Shown in pieces: positions 8,979 through 18,492 of a DNA stretch of 64,000 nucleotides (positions are counted from its first letter, which is position 1; every line of letters begins with the position of its first letter). The notes under the pieces were generated by a model. The model saw nothing but the letters and a program-made list of their open reading frames with translations. It did not search any database and was not told the origin of the DNA. Origin of the DNA: Acidobacteriota bacterium (GTDB lineage Bacteria > Acidobacteriota > Terriglobia > Bryobacterales > Bryobacteraceae). A program made the position numbers and the translations under genes. The DNA lies in contig JANXRE010000028.1 of the NCBI GenBank assembly GCA_025353165.1, forward strand, positions 24,862-88,861, read 5' to 3'.

Positions 8979-9946
8979 TGAATCTCCAGCACCAGCTTGC
9001 CTGTAGTTTTCCGGCCTTCGAGATCCCGGTGAGCCCGCGCCGCATCGGCCAGCGGATAACGGTGCTCGACGCGCAGCTTCAAGGAACCATCGTCGATCCA
9101 GCGGAACAGATCGCCCGCTCTCCACGCGATCTCGTCGCGATCCACGGCGTAGTTTGCGAGCGACGGGCGGGTGAGAAATAGCGAGCCCTTCTGGCTGAGC
9201 ATCAGCGGTTGGATGGCCGGCACCGGACCACTCGCGTTGCCGAACGAAACCATCATGCCCCGGGGGCGCAGCGAATCGAGGCTTTTCAAAAAGGTCTCGG
9301 CGCCGACTCCGTCGTACACGACGTCCACTCCCCGGCCGCCGGTGATCCGCTTCACCTCCTGCTGAAAGTCCTGGGTCGAATAATTGATCCCGTGGGCGGC
9401 CCCCGCTTCGCGCGCCAGTTCCAACTTGGCCTCGCTCCCGGCGGTGCCGATCACGGTCGCGCCGATCTTCTTGGCAATCTGGGTGAGGATCAATCCCACG
9501 CCGCCCGCCGCCGCATGAACCAGGCAGGTGTCACCCGGCTTGAGGGCAAAGGTTGAGAACGCGAGGTAATGCGCGGTCATGCCCTGCAGCATGACGGCGG
9601 CCGCGGAAACGAAGTCCACGCCGTCGGGAATCTTGACCAGTTGCCAGGCGGGCACCACGGCGTATTCGGCATCCGACCCGCGGGCCATGGCGTAGGCCAC
9701 GCGATCGCCCGCCTTCAACCCGGTCACGCCGTCGCCGGCGGACTCCACCGTGCCCGCGCCTTCCATGCCGAGGACGACCGGCGGATCGGCCTGATACAGT
9801 CCCGTGCGGAAGTAGATGTCGATGAAGTTCACCCCGGAGGCAGCGAGCCTGACGAGGGCCTGTCCCGGTCCGGGCACCGGCGTCGGCAGGTCGCCGTAGA
9901 TCAGGTTCTCGACGCCGCCGGGATTCTGAATGTAAATCGCTTTCAT
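8975..9946 (-). CDS. NAD(P)H:quinone oxidoreductase, zinc-free MDR family
   Basis: The 323-residue protein is a medium-chain dehydrogenase/reductase of the quinone oxidoreductase (QOR/CRYZ-like) branch. It reduces quinones with NADPH. It starts MKAIYIQNPGG at ATG 9946, preceded by GGAAGGGAATACTC as a ribosome site. The nucleotide-binding loop is HAAAGGVGLI, and there is no zinc-binding cysteine set. The sequence RGVDVVYDGVG, typical of the family, is seen near residue 220. It overlaps the peptidase gene by 4 bp, so it is the first gene of the peptidase-accB-accC-priA run. A REP-like repeat lies just upstream. Confidence 0.9.
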   Translation of the reverse strand: MKAIYIQNPGGVENLIYGDLPTPVPGPGQALVRLAASGVNFIDIYFRTGLYQADPPVVLGMEGAGTVESAGDGVTGLKAGDRVAYAMARGSDAEYAVVPAWQLVKIPDGVDFVSAAAVMLQGMTAHYLAFSTFALKPGDTCLVHAAAGGVGLILTQIAKKIGATVIGTAGSEAKLELAREAGAAHGINYSTQDFQQEVKRITGGRGVDVVYDGVGAETFLKSLDSLRPRGMMVSFGNASGPVPAIQPLMLSQKGSLFLTRPSLANYAVDRDEIAWRAGDLFRWIDDGSLKLRVEHRYPLADAARAHRDLEGRKTTGKLVLEIQ

Positions 9947-9973
9947 GAGTATTCCCTTCCCCCAACCACCCAG

Positions 9974-10025
9974 ACCGGCGTGGCGCACGCACTCGTGCGT
10001 GCCGCGTCGCCATTCTTGGCGACGC
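9974..10025. repeat. REP-like double hairpin, copy A
   Basis: This copy lies between the glmM stop and the oxidoreductase start, in reverse orientation relative to copies B and C. It has two adjacent palindromes: arms GCACGCAC/GTGCGTGC around a 2-base centre, and arms GCGTCGCCA/TGGCGACGC around a 4-base loop. It matches copy B with two mismatches over about 52 bases. Both differences are in the loop (GAAT-like versus GGAG-like), so the stems are unchanged. Confidence 0.85.
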
Positions 10026-10046
10026 CTGCTTTAGCATATCAAGCAC

Positions 10047-11396
10047 TCACCCGAGTTCCGCCCGAATGGCGTCGGCGATGCGCCGCGCCGTCGAGTGTAC
10101 CGCGTCGTCGGTCGGGCCCTCCACCATCACGCGCGCCAGCGGCTCTGTGCCGCTGAACCGCACGTTAATGCGTCCCGAGCCGCCCAGCTCGCGCTCGGCC
10201 GAAGCAATCGCATCCCGAACACCGCCGAGCGAATCCAGCGGCCGCTTCTCTCTCACCCGGACGTTCACCAACACCTGCGGAAACAAAGTAAACTCAGCCG
10301 CGAGCTCATCCAGCGTCCGCCCACTCTCCCCGATCGCCTCCAACACGCGCAGCGCCGTCAGCATGCCGTCTCCGGTGGTTGCGAACTCCCGGTAAATCAC
10401 GTGCCCCGATTGCTCGCCGCCGAGCTGCGCGTCCCGCCGCAGCATCTCCTCCAGCACGTACTTGTCGCCCACCGCGGTCCGCACCAGCTCAATGCCGTTC
10501 CGGTTGAGCGCGATCTCCAGGCCGAGGTTCGACATTATGGTGGCGATCACCACCGGCTTGCCGTCGGCCTCCACCAGTTTGCCGGCGCGATGCATGGCCA
10601 GCCCGGTGATCAGCAGTACGGCGTCGCCGTCCACCAGCCTCCCCGCGCGCGAAACGAACAGCGCGCGGTCGGCGTCGCCGTCGAACGCCACGCCGAGATC
10701 GGCGCCGGTCTTCAATACTTCCGCCCGCAGACGATCCAGGTGCAGCGATCCGCAATCGAGATTGATGTTGCGCCCGTCCGGCGAAACCCCGACCGCGTGC
10801 ACTCGCGCGCCCAGCCGCTCGAACAATCGCGGCCCGAGAAACGAAGCCGAGCCATTCGCCGCGTCGACCACGATGCGCATACCCGCGAGCGAGCCCCGGA
10901 AAGTGGACGCCAGGAAATCCAGGTACTCCTCCCCGATCCGCGAATCCGCCTGAAGCTGCGCGGGCGCCGCGTCCATCTTCTCCTGCAACAGCCCAAAGAT
11001 GTCCTGCTCGATCGCGTGCTCCACGGCGTCGGCCAGCTTGAATCCGCAGTGGTCCAGCACCTTGATGCCGTTGTCTTCGTACGGATTGTGAGACGCCGAG
11101 ATCATCACTCCCGCGGCGAACGTGCCGGTGCGGGCGGCAAAAGCAATGCCGGGGGTGGTGATCAATCCGGCGAAGCGCGCCTTCACGCCCGATCGCTCCA
11201 GGCCTCCCGCGACATACTCGGCGATCCACGTTCCGGACTCCCGCGTATCCACGCCGATCGCGACCTCGGGCTCGGCATGCGCCGCCTGGATCCACCGGCC
11301 CACCGCCGCGCCCACCGCGAAAACCGTTTTGCGGTCCAGCGGATACTCGCCCGCGACGCCGCGAATGCCATCGGTTCCAAACAATTGTCGGTTCAT
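10047..11396 (-). CDS. glmM: Phosphoglucosamine mutase
   Basis: GlmM converts glucosamine-6-phosphate to glucosamine-1-phosphate for UDP-GlcNAc and peptidoglycan synthesis. At 449 residues it has the family length. The phosphoserine loop ISASHNPYEDNG places the catalytic serine at S102, the same number as in E. coli GlmM. The metal-binding DGDADR and the substrate loop RFSGTEP near the C-terminus are present. It follows cdaA and cdaR on the same strand, 9 bp after cdaR, as in the conserved cdaA-cdaR-glmM operon. There c-di-AMP synthesis is known in other bacteria to be tied to GlmM. Confidence 0.97.
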   Translation of the reverse strand: MNRQLFGTDGIRGVAGEYPLDRKTVFAVGAAVGRWIQAAHAEPEVAIGVDTRESGTWIAEYVAGGLERSGVKARFAGLITTPGIAFAARTGTFAAGVMISASHNPYEDNGIKVLDHCGFKLADAVEHAIEQDIFGLLQEKMDAAPAQLQADSRIGEEYLDFLASTFRGSLAGMRIVVDAANGSASFLGPRLFERLGARVHAVGVSPDGRNINLDCGSLHLDRLRAEVLKTGADLGVAFDGDADRALFVSRAGRLVDGDAVLLITGLAMHRAGKLVEADGKPVVIATIMSNLGLEIALNRNGIELVRTAVGDKYVLEEMLRRDAQLGGEQSGHVIYREFATTGDGMLTALRVLEAIGESGRTLDELAAEFTLFPQVLVNVRVREKRPLDSLGGVRDAIASAERELGGSGRINVRFSGTEPLARVMVEGPTDDAVHSTARRIADAIRAELG

Positions 11397-11405
11397 GAAT
11401 TGGGT

Positions 11406-12059
11406 TTACTGAGCCGGAGTCTCCAGGCGCTGAATCCACACCTTCACCGTCACCAGCGGAGAAGTCTCGAACCGTACTTGCGGATCGGCCACGTACGCGT
11501 GGACCGTAAACTGGCCCTGCTTCGCAATCTTGGAAAGGTCGATCGGATCCGTCTGCGCGGAATCGATCTGCTGTACGTGATTCTCCGGCCCCGTGACCTT
11601 CAGCATGGCGGGCTGCACTTCCTGCCGCACCACTTCCAGTCCCCGCGTTCCCGTGGTGCGCACTTGCACCGCCACCTCTTTCGACATCAGGCGGTCGAAC
11701 CTCAAGCGGAGCTGCGACGGCACCGCGCGGAGAAAGGTCACGCCCCGAGGGAGATTCAAGCTGCCGGAACCGATTGAGAACGTGCGTTCGCCGGGCCCTT
11801 CGACCGAAGCCAGATCCAGGAAGACGGCGGTATCCGCCAACCGGGCGGCTGTCAGTTTGCCGGCCGGTCCGCGGAGTTCCAGATGCACCCGGTCCGGCAT
11901 GTCCGAACCGACTTCGAGGTCGCGGGGCAGGTTCTTCAGAAAGATCGCTGCCGGCTGCGACGTCACCAGTTCCGGTTCGCCCACCACCAGGAACCAAAGC
12001 ACGCCGGCGATGACGAGGGACAACGCCTTCCATCCGAGATTCGCCGTCAGAAACCGCAT
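11406..12059 (-). CDS. cdaR: YbbR-domain regulator of diadenylate cyclase (CdaR-like)
   Basis: The 217-residue protein has one N-terminal membrane anchor (residues 10-26, ALSLVIAGVLWFLVVGEP). Extracytoplasmic YbbR-type beta domains follow. In Firmicutes, CdaR binds CdaA and tunes its activity. This version is much shorter than Firmicutes CdaR and has room for about two YbbR repeats. Its ATG directly follows the cdaA stop (TAAATG). The function is inferred from the domain and the operon position between cdaA and glmM. Confidence 0.88.
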   Translation of the reverse strand: MRFLTANLGWKALSLVIAGVLWFLVVGEPELVTSQPAAIFLKNLPRDLEVGSDMPDRVHLELRGPAGKLTAARLADTAVFLDLASVEGPGERTFSIGSGSLNLPRGVTFLRAVPSQLRLRFDRLMSKEVAVQVRTTGTRGLEVVRQEVQPAMLKVTGPENHVQQIDSAQTDPIDLSKIAKQGQFTVHAYVADPQVRFETSPLVTVKVWIQRLETPAQ

Positions 12060-12908
12060 TTATCCCTCGCGCGCCTGGCGCACGGTTTCGCCAACCGGGT
12101 GCGCTAGATTGCCGCCGGGACCCGGCTGTCGTTCTTTGTGCCGGGCGTGCAGCATGAGCCGCTCGGCCAGCTTCTCGGGGTTCACTTCGCGCTCGATTTC
12201 GCCGAAGGCCGCCACGCTGACCTGCGCCGTCTCCTCCGACACGATGACCGCGATGCAATCCGCTTCCTCGGTGATGCCGATGGCGGCGCGGTGGCGTGTT
12301 CCCAGTGAGCGCGCCAGTTGAGGGTTCATCGTCAGCGGCAGGAAACAGGCCGCGGCGGCAATGCGGTCTTTTTGAATGATGACCGCGCCGTCGTGCAGTG
12401 CCGCTTTCGGATGGAAAATCGAAAGCAGAAGGTCCCGCGAGACGCAGGCGTCCAGCTTGGTTCCGCTTTCGACGAACGTGCGAAGGCCGATATCGCGCTC
12501 GACCACAATCAACGCGCCAACCTTTTTGTCGGCTAGATCGGTGACAGCGAAAACAATGTCGCGAATCAGATCCCGCCGCTCGAGCCCGCCGCTCAGGGCC
12601 CGGAACTGGCGAGGCCCCAGCCGCGCCAGCAGCCGCCGCAAATCCGACTGGAACATCACGATCAGCGCGAACGCGGTGTAGGGAACCAGAGTCGCCAGCA
12701 CGGTCCGCAACAGTTCCAGGCGGAAGATGGCCGAGAGCAGGTAAACGGTGCCCAGGATCAGAACGCCCACCAGGATCGGCGCGGCCCGGCGTCCCCGCGT
12801 GATACTCAGCAGTTGGTAAATGAGGATGGCGACGAGAACGATATCGAGGACCGAGGTCCAGGTGACGGGTGGCGCGTTGGGCAGGAAAGGCAGGCTCACC
12901 GTTGGCAT
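12060..12908 (-). CDS. cdaA: Membrane diadenylate cyclase (c-di-AMP synthase)
   Basis: CdaA condenses two ATP to cyclic di-AMP, a messenger in potassium, osmotic and cell-wall control. The 282-residue protein has about three N-terminal membrane helices (residues 20-85) and a DAC domain. The catalytic DGA motif is at 173-175 (HDGAVI), and the RHR motif at 205-207 (GTRHRAAIG). It heads the cdaA-cdaR-glmM operon. Only 49 bp separate its start from the divergent gene at 12958, so both promoters must be compact. The C-terminal 30 residues are proline- and arginine-rich. Confidence 0.96.
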   Translation of the reverse strand: MPTVSLPFLPNAPPVTWTSVLDIVLVAILIYQLLSITRGRRAAPILVGVLILGTVYLLSAIFRLELLRTVLATLVPYTAFALIVMFQSDLRRLLARLGPRQFRALSGGLERRDLIRDIVFAVTDLADKKVGALIVVERDIGLRTFVESGTKLDACVSRDLLLSIFHPKAALHDGAVIIQKDRIAAAACFLPLTMNPQLARSLGTRHRAAIGITEEADCIAVIVSEETAQVSVAAFGEIEREVNPEKLAERLMLHARHKERQPGPGGNLAHPVGETVRQAREG

Positions 12909-12957
12909 AATCGGCTCGGTCCACCATTATCCCGCACTCTGCCACTAAACTAAGTTC

Positions 12958-13554
12958 GTGGCGCTGCCAGCGGAAGTCCGTGTCAAGATCAGCTCTGAAG
13001 ATGCCGGCTCGATCGCGATCGCGGAAGTGTCGGTGCGGAGCCTGCCGCCGCGGGACCTGATCGAGCAGATGCTGGGGCTCACCGGAAAGGATCTCGGCCG
13101 GCTGCGGGAGATCCTGAAACGCGGCTCCTTCGTCTCCGGAGAATCGCGCCTTCGCTGGGAGCCATTCGAGATCCAGGCGGCCGAACTCGGCCTGCTCCTC
13201 GCCACATTTCCGGATCCGGACCCCTCGCGTTCCTTCGAGCCCGCCGGCTGTTTTCACGCGCTTCTGCTGGCCCGGCGGGACCGTCTCGACATCCCGCGCA
13301 AGGTAGGCGCGAAACGCCGGTTCCTGCGCCGCCGCGATTTCTGGGACGCCCTCATGGAGCTGGGGCTGGCGGCCGCCTACGTGGAGTACTCGTACAAACT
13401 TCGGTGCGATCGCTATCGCGTCCGGATCGATCTAAGCCAACTCGCAAAGTTGCAGTCGGCCGCCGCCTTGCTGCCCTATCGGAAACTCCGGGAGAAGGTG
13501 AAAGGGTCCGCCTTCGAGACGGCCGAATTCTTCGTGGGCCGCCTCCCTCGATGA
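12958..13554 (+). CDS. Conserved protein of unknown function, divergent from cdaA
   Basis: I do not recognise a named family. The 198-residue frame starts at GTG 12958 with no clear ribosome site. It has strong codon bias and a soluble, arginine-rich composition with several aromatic residues, and no signal peptide or membrane segment. The middle (residues 60-125) is predicted mostly helical by eye. The C-terminus LREKVKGSAFETAEFFVGRLPR is basic. Its divergence from cdaA over 49 bp could mean shared control. It ends 4 bp before the stop of the opposing small frame at 13559. Confidence 0.7.
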   Translation: MALPAEVRVKISSEDAGSIAIAEVSVRSLPPRDLIEQMLGLTGKDLGRLREILKRGSFVSGESRLRWEPFEIQAAELGLLLATFPDPDPSRSFEPAGCFHALLLARRDRLDIPRKVGAKRRFLRRRDFWDALMELGLAAAYVEYSYKLRCDRYRVRIDLSQLAKLQSAAALLPYRKLREKVKGSAFETAEFFVGRLPR

Positions 13555-13558
13555 CCGA

Positions 13559-13867
13559 TTATGCCTCGGATGTTGTAACCGCCGAACGCCTGGCCAGTAG
13601 GTCGACAGGATTCAGCAGCGCATTCGCAAAGCCCTCGGTAATCCCCGAATGGTTCCGCCGCCACCAGCGCATCGCCTCCTCGAGGCCGTCCAGACTTCCC
13701 GGAGCCGCCGCAAGGAGATAGTCGGCCGGGCCGTTCGCGGTCTTCGTGTACACCATCGCGTGACAACCGCTCGAAGCCAGGTCGAGCACCGGCGTTGAAT
13801 TGATACCGCTGCCCAACGGCCAGCATACGGGCACACCCTTCACGCGGCGGGTGTGAGAATCCGTCAC
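13559..13867 (-). CDS. Small hypothetical protein coupled to the FN3 gene (uncertain)
   Basis: This frame of 102 residues starts at a GTG that overlaps the stop of the upstream secreted-protein gene as GTGA, which fits translational coupling. Codon third positions are mostly G or C and the composition looks protein-like (SGINSTPVLDLASSGCH, YLLAAAPGSLDGLEEAMRWW). I recognise no family, signal peptide or membrane segment. It may be a real small gene, the remnant of a larger one, or chance. A comparison with relatives would decide. Confidence 0.4.
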   Translation of the reverse strand: MTDSHTRRVKGVPVCWPLGSGINSTPVLDLASSGCHAMVYTKTANGPADYLLAAAPGSLDGLEEAMRWWRRNHSGITEGFANALLNPVDLLARRSAVTTSEA

Positions 13868-16104
13868 CTTGTCGTCGTCAGCGTCTGGTCGGCGGAAGTG
13901 GCATTATTGCCGATCGTATCCCTACTCATCACGATGAAATGGTACACAGTATTCGGCAAGAGTCCCGTAAGACTTAGCGAGTGGCTTTGCTTCATATCCG
14001 CCCGGACATCGTTCGGTCCATTTACCGATGGAGCCCAGCTTCCGTAGCCCGTGGTTATTCCATACTTCATCCATGTGCTGCAATTCACGTCCGTGTTCCA
14101 CGTCACCGTGGCCGTGCTGCTGGTGATCCCTGAAACCTGAAGGCCGGAGAGGACGGGCAAAGTGGTGTCGTGCACATACGTGGTGTCGACGGGGTTGTTG
14201 GAAGGGTCCGTCAGGGAAACGACGGGAACGGCCGAAGTTCGATAATGCACGTAGTCGAAGGACCATTTGTAATGCTGATTAAACTGCTTTCCATCGAAAA
14301 TTCCGCTGGCGTCGTCATCCAGCGCATGGTTGAAAAGGACGTCCCCTTGCGCCAGATACGTATTGTTCCCGGTCAGATTCCAGTACCACGCCCAGGCCGG
14401 CGAAAAGAGGTCGTTCAGGTTGGAGTAGATGGCGCCTAACCTGGCGTTGGGCGGATACCCGTAGTTGCTAAGAGTGTTATACATCGTGTGGCCGTACAAA
14501 GGATCGGCCGGGTCGGTGACCACAGCGTGGGCCCATAGCCAATCCATCATCTGCTTGATGGCTGGAGGGATCCGGTAGTCGGGCGTGCCCAGCGCCGCCG
14601 TGTATTCGTAGTACTGAATAAGCGCCTCGGCCATGATCCCGTCATAAAACGGCTGGTTCAACTGGTTCAGGGTGGTAAGAAACAACTCATCGAACTGGCC
14701 CAAGCCCCAGTCCACCATTTGCAGCATGTGGGGATCGGGGGGCGTATGATTCACCTGGGCCTTCTTGACCGCGGCATCAATGCCGTAAGCCGTTTCCCGG
14801 ATCCGGACGGCCTGAATATACGGGGTGCCATTCATGTTCATCAAAGCGGTCTTGGCGTGTAGATCGCCGAAGCGCCAGTAAATCTCCGCCAGGCCATGCG
14901 GCGTCAGCCGCCAGCCTTCAATGTTGGTGGGAATATTTCGATCCGCAAACTGGTTCAGGATATTCTCGGCGCAAGGAAACCAGGTCTTCTTATTGCCGGT
15001 ATAATCGCCAATCTGTAAGTAGGACCGGCCGCCGTCGTAGTACCAGATGTATCCTTCATACCCGAAAGGCATGAAGTCGCCCGGGATACAAAATTGCGCC
15101 CCGTCGACGACCATGCGAGTCTGCCAGCGGGCCAGCGCCGTCGGGTCCAGCGGAGGAACGGAGTGAACCGGCGTGCGGACGATTGGCCGCGGCGTAGCCA
15201 GAACCTTAAAGAACCATGTAAGCGTGCTGCTAACGCCGGTTTGCGTGTACGAGATCACTGCCGTATAGAGCCCGGGCGGGGTGTTGGGCTGGGTTTCAAA
15301 CTTCAAAAACGTCGGGTAACTCAACCGCCAGCACATGGAATTCCCGTTGGTATCCGTAGCCGTATCCGTGGGTGAATCCACTCCCCCGTAAAGGTTCTCG
15401 TCGCAGGCGTAATGAAACCCGATGACCGACGTTGGCACCGGATTGTGAGCCTGATCCGTAATTATCGGGGGGTTGACATACATCCAATCGTCGTCCTGGC
15501 CGGCCATGAGAGTGGTAGTAATGCCGAGGTATAGATCGGATCCGGCATAGACGTTCTTCGGGCCTTCGGGGTTCAGGCGGAAACGCTTAGCGGCGGTCGC
15601 ATTCTCCGGAGCGGTCTGGAAGCTGTAGACGCCGGCGGTCAGCCCTGGCAGGGTCCAGCCTTGACCCGTGCCATCTCCGGAGATGACCCTGAAACAGACG
15701 ACGCTGTTGGGAGACAACCCAGTTACTTGAACGGAATGGGCCGTGACCAGCCCAGCGCTGGCGTGGAACGGGTACAACTGCGCCGGACCCGCCTGGCCGC
15801 AATCGCCCAGCGATTTCCCGTATAGAAGCACCTGACTGGTTGCCGCGCTGGTGGTGCTCCAGGTAACTACCGCCGAGTCCTCCTGGTTGACCAGGATCGG
15901 AGTGCCCGTGGAACTGAACAGACTTGGGACTTGCCCGTCCACCTGGATATTGGCGATCCCAGGGTCGCCCGTAGCCGGCTTTCCTTGCGCCTTCGCGAAT
16001 GAACAGACGGAGACGTAATAGAATGAAAACAAACTTAGAAACAACCAAATAAGTCTCCATGGCCCCACATTCGACCGAAAGCGCATAGCTAAAGTCGTTA
16101 CCAT
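13864..16104 (-). CDS. Large secreted protein with terminal fibronectin-III-like domains
   Basis: The 746-residue protein has a signal peptide (residues 7-40). An FN3-like domain resembling those in front of purple acid phosphatases follows (residues 45-165, ITGL-type LSPNSVVCFRV). There is a beta-rich middle (170-320), a tryptophan- and tyrosine-rich probably helical domain (330-620), and a C-terminal FN3 domain (655-746, VTWNTDVNCSTWMKYG, LLPNTVYHFIVMSRD). No catalytic motif is recognised. Codon use is more AT-rich than that of its neighbours and there is no clear ribosome site before ATG 16104 (a second ATG lies at 16086), both hinting at acquisition. Long AT-rich sequence precedes it. Confidence 0.75.
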   Translation of the reverse strand: MVTTLAMRFRSNVGPWRLIWLFLSLFSFYYVSVCSFAKAQGKPATGDPGIANIQVDGQVPSLFSSTGTPILVNQEDSAVVTWSTTSAATSQVLLYGKSLGDCGQAGPAQLYPFHASAGLVTAHSVQVTGLSPNSVVCFRVISGDGTGQGWTLPGLTAGVYSFQTAPENATAAKRFRLNPEGPKNVYAGSDLYLGITTTLMAGQDDDWMYVNPPIITDQAHNPVPTSVIGFHYACDENLYGGVDSPTDTATDTNGNSMCWRLSYPTFLKFETQPNTPPGLYTAVISYTQTGVSSTLTWFFKVLATPRPIVRTPVHSVPPLDPTALARWQTRMVVDGAQFCIPGDFMPFGYEGYIWYYDGGRSYLQIGDYTGNKKTWFPCAENILNQFADRNIPTNIEGWRLTPHGLAEIYWRFGDLHAKTALMNMNGTPYIQAVRIRETAYGIDAAVKKAQVNHTPPDPHMLQMVDWGLGQFDELFLTTLNQLNQPFYDGIMAEALIQYYEYTAALGTPDYRIPPAIKQMMDWLWAHAVVTDPADPLYGHTMYNTLSNYGYPPNARLGAIYSNLNDLFSPAWAWYWNLTGNNTYLAQGDVLFNHALDDDASGIFDGKQFNQHYKWSFDYVHYRTSAVPVVSLTDPSNNPVDTTYVHDTTLPVLSGLQVSGITSSTATVTWNTDVNCSTWMKYGITTGYGSWAPSVNGPNDVRADMKQSHSLSLTGLLPNTVYHFIVMSRDTIGNNATSADQTLTTTR

Positions 16105-16283
16105 TTCGTAAGTATGCCATCATGATTTGCTGGCTGTCAATCAAATAATTCAGGTAAATTATTCCATATTTATATACTTATAAGTAACGATTCGTTACGA
16201 AAGAGCCCTGTATAACAGTGCCGGGATGTGGGACCCAAAGAATGATTTCCAGAAGGAAAAGGGGAGAGAGCCCGGTGGCGGTT

Positions 16284-16343
16284 GCACCGCCAAGAACGCT
16301 TATTGCTGAATATTCACCCACTCAACGCGCTTCATCCGCCGCT
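16284..16343 (-). pseudogene. Degenerate partial copy of the lepA 3' end
   Basis: Sixty bases match the lepA 3' region at 16639-16698 in the same orientation, at 51 of 60 positions by eye. Read on the minus strand it gives RRMKRV, then WVNIQQ, a stop, and AFLAV, against lep[20 protein letters not shown]. It therefore carries an in-frame stop. Flanking sequence on both sides is unrelated to lepA as far as I can see. The rest of the 508-bp gap (16105-16612) holds AT-rich sequence next to the FN3 gene and GC-rich sequence without a clear gene. Confidence 0.7.
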
Positions 16344-16612
16344 GAAGTCCGCCGCAGCCCGCTGCGATACGGCCGGGCTCGCCGTCAATCGCTGAATGCG
16401 CCTCGCCGAACACCCTTGCATCCCTGGCATGACAAGCCTTGGCCCGAGCTTCCCGCCTCGCCTCGCTGGATCGCGGCGAACACGTTCATCCGGCCGAAGC
16501 CAAAACCAAATTGCAGCGCAAGTCCGAGGAACGCCGGAAGCAACAACGGTGAGCGGTTACATTCTTAGCCATGATGCCGGCCTGGACCTGGATCCCATGA
16601 GGTAGGGGCCTC

Positions 16613-18421
16613 CTAATCGCTATCCCCGCTTACCCGCAGCACCGCCAAAAACGCTTCCTGCGGAATATCCACCCGGCCCACGCGCTTCATCCGCCGCTTG
16701 CCTGCCTTCTGCTTCTCCAGCAGCTTGCGCTTCCGGCTGATATCGCCGCCATAGCACTTCGCGAGCACGTTCTTCCGCATCGCCGCTATGTTTTCGCGCG
16801 AGATGATCTTATTGCCGACCGCCGCCTGCAACGCGACTTCGAACATCTGCCGCGGAATCAGCTTCCGCAGCCGCTCGATGAGCCCCTTCCCGCGCTCGTA
16901 AGCTAAGTCCCGGTGAACGATGATCGACAGCGCGTCGATCGAGTCGCCCGCCACCAGCACGTCCATCTTGACCATCGGCGAAACACGGTAGCCCGCCAGA
17001 TGGTAGTCCAAGGAAGCGTAGCCGCGCGACGCGCTCTTCAGCCGATCGTAGAAATCGAGGACGATCTCGTTCAGCGGCAGTTCGTACAGCAGCAGCACGC
17101 GCCCGGCGCCGATGTACTCGAACTTCTTCTGCACGCCGCGCTTGTCCTCCACCAGCTTCAGAATCTCGCCCAGGTATTCCTCGCGCGTGATCACGCTCGC
17201 GTCGATGATCGGCTCTTCAATCTGCGCGATCGAGGACGGGTCGGGCCACTTCGTCGGGTTGTCGACCTCCACCACCGTGCCGTCCGTCTGGGTCACGCGA
17301 TAGCGAACCCCTGGCGCAGTCGTGATCAGGTCGATGTTGAACTCGCGCTCCAGCCGCTCCTGAATAATCTCCAGATGCAGCAGGCCCAGAAAACCGCAGC
17401 GGAAACCAAACCCCAGCGCCACCGAATTTTCCGGCTCGAAGTTGAACGCGCTGTCGTTTAATCGGAGCTTCTCCAGCGCGTCGCGCAGCAACCCGTGCTC
17501 GTGCGACTCAATCGGGTAAAGACCCGCGAACACCATCGGCTTAATCAGTTCAAATCCGGGAAGCGCTTCGGCCGCCGGTCTTGCGTCGTCGGTAATCGTG
17601 TCGCCGATCTGCGCGTCCGTGATGGTTTTAATGTTCGCGAAGACGTAACCGACCTCGCCCGCGGAAAGCTGATCGCAGGGAATCGGCTTGGGAGACTGGT
17701 AGCCCAGCCCTTCCACCTCGAAGGCCTTCCCGGCGGCCCACAACCGGATCTTCTGGCCCATGCACAGGCGCCCCTCGACCACGCGGGTCAGGATAATGAC
17801 GCCGCGATAAGGGTCGAACCACGAGTCGAAAATCAGCGCCTTCAGCGGAGCCTCCGGCGATCCCTTCGGCGGCGGCACCAGCCGCACGACGCTCTCCAGC
17901 AGTTCCTTCACCCCGATGCCGTTCTTTGCGCTGGTGAGCACGGCCTCATCGGCGGGAAGCCCGATCACCTGCTCAATCTGCTCCTTGATGCGATCCGGTT
18001 CCGCCGAGGGCAGATCGATCTTGTTGATCACCGGAATGATCTCGAGATTGTGGTGCAGCGCCAGGTACGTGTTCGCGAGAGTCTGCGCCTCCACGCCTTG
18101 CGAGGCATCGATCACCAGCAGTGCGCCTTCACACGCCTGCAAACTCCGGGATACTTCGTAGGTGAAATCGACGTGCCCCGGAGTGTCGATGAGATTGAGC
18201 TGGTACATCTCGCCGTCGTCGGCCTTGTAGTTCAGCCGCACCGCGTGGGCTTTGATCGTAATCCCGCGCTCGCGCTCCAGGTCCATGGTGTCGAGCACCT
18301 GCTCCATCATCTCCCGCTGGCTCAATGCGCCGGTCACCTCGAGCAGGCGGTCGGCCAGGGTGGATTTGCCGTGGTCGATATGGGCGATGATCGAGAAGTT
18401 TCGGATGAAAGCGGGATCCAT
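16613..18421 (-). CDS. lepA: Translation elongation factor 4 (LepA)
   Basis: LepA is a ribosome-associated GTPase that helps back-translocation or ribosome biogenesis. The 602-residue protein has the classical GTPase domain with AHIDHGKST (P-loop), DTPGH (G3) and NKIDLP (G4). EF-G-like domains follow, and then the LepA-specific C-terminal domain with [19 protein letters not shown]. The length is typical (about 600). It diverges from ribH over a 71-bp gap. A partial degenerate copy of its 3' end lies about 350 bp downstream. Confidence 0.98.
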   Translation of the reverse strand: MDPAFIRNFSIIAHIDHGKSTLADRLLEVTGALSQREMMEQVLDTMDLERERGITIKAHAVRLNYKADDGEMYQLNLIDTPGHVDFTYEVSRSLQACEGALLVIDASQGVEAQTLANTYLALHHNLEIIPVINKIDLPSAEPDRIKEQIEQVIGLPADEAVLTSAKNGIGVKELLESVVRLVPPPKGSPEAPLKALIFDSWFDPYRGVIILTRVVEGRLCMGQKIRLWAAGKAFEVEGLGYQSPKPIPCDQLSAGEVGYVFANIKTITDAQIGDTITDDARPAAEALPGFELIKPMVFAGLYPIESHEHGLLRDALEKLRLNDSAFNFEPENSVALGFGFRCGFLGLLHLEIIQERLEREFNIDLITTAPGVRYRVTQTDGTVVEVDNPTKWPDPSSIAQIEEPIIDASVITREEYLGEILKLVEDKRGVQKKFEYIGAGRVLLLYELPLNEIVLDFYDRLKSASRGYASLDYHLAGYRVSPMVKMDVLVAGDSIDALSIIVHRDLAYERGKGLIERLRKLIPRQMFEVALQAAVGNKIISRENIAAMRKNVLAKCYGGDISRKRKLLEKQKAGKRRMKRVGRVDIPQEAFLAVLRVSGDSD

Positions 18422-18492
18422 GAGGTATGATGGGCCTGTACCAACAAGTATCCCATAGGCGGTTAAAAACGCCGCGAATTGCCTGAAAACAA

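Noticed and set aside
10489..13257. Very long minus-strand frame of over 900 codons across glmM, cdaR and cdaA
   Set aside because: It is out of frame with the three recognised genes and its translation is low-complexity arginine/glycine-rich.
16433..16552. Plus-strand frame ending KTKLQRKSEERRKQQR in the lepA downstream gap
   Set aside because: The end looks protein-like, but the frame has only 40 codons after a stop, no start with a ribosome site, and no recognised family. It may be a gene relic but cannot be supported.
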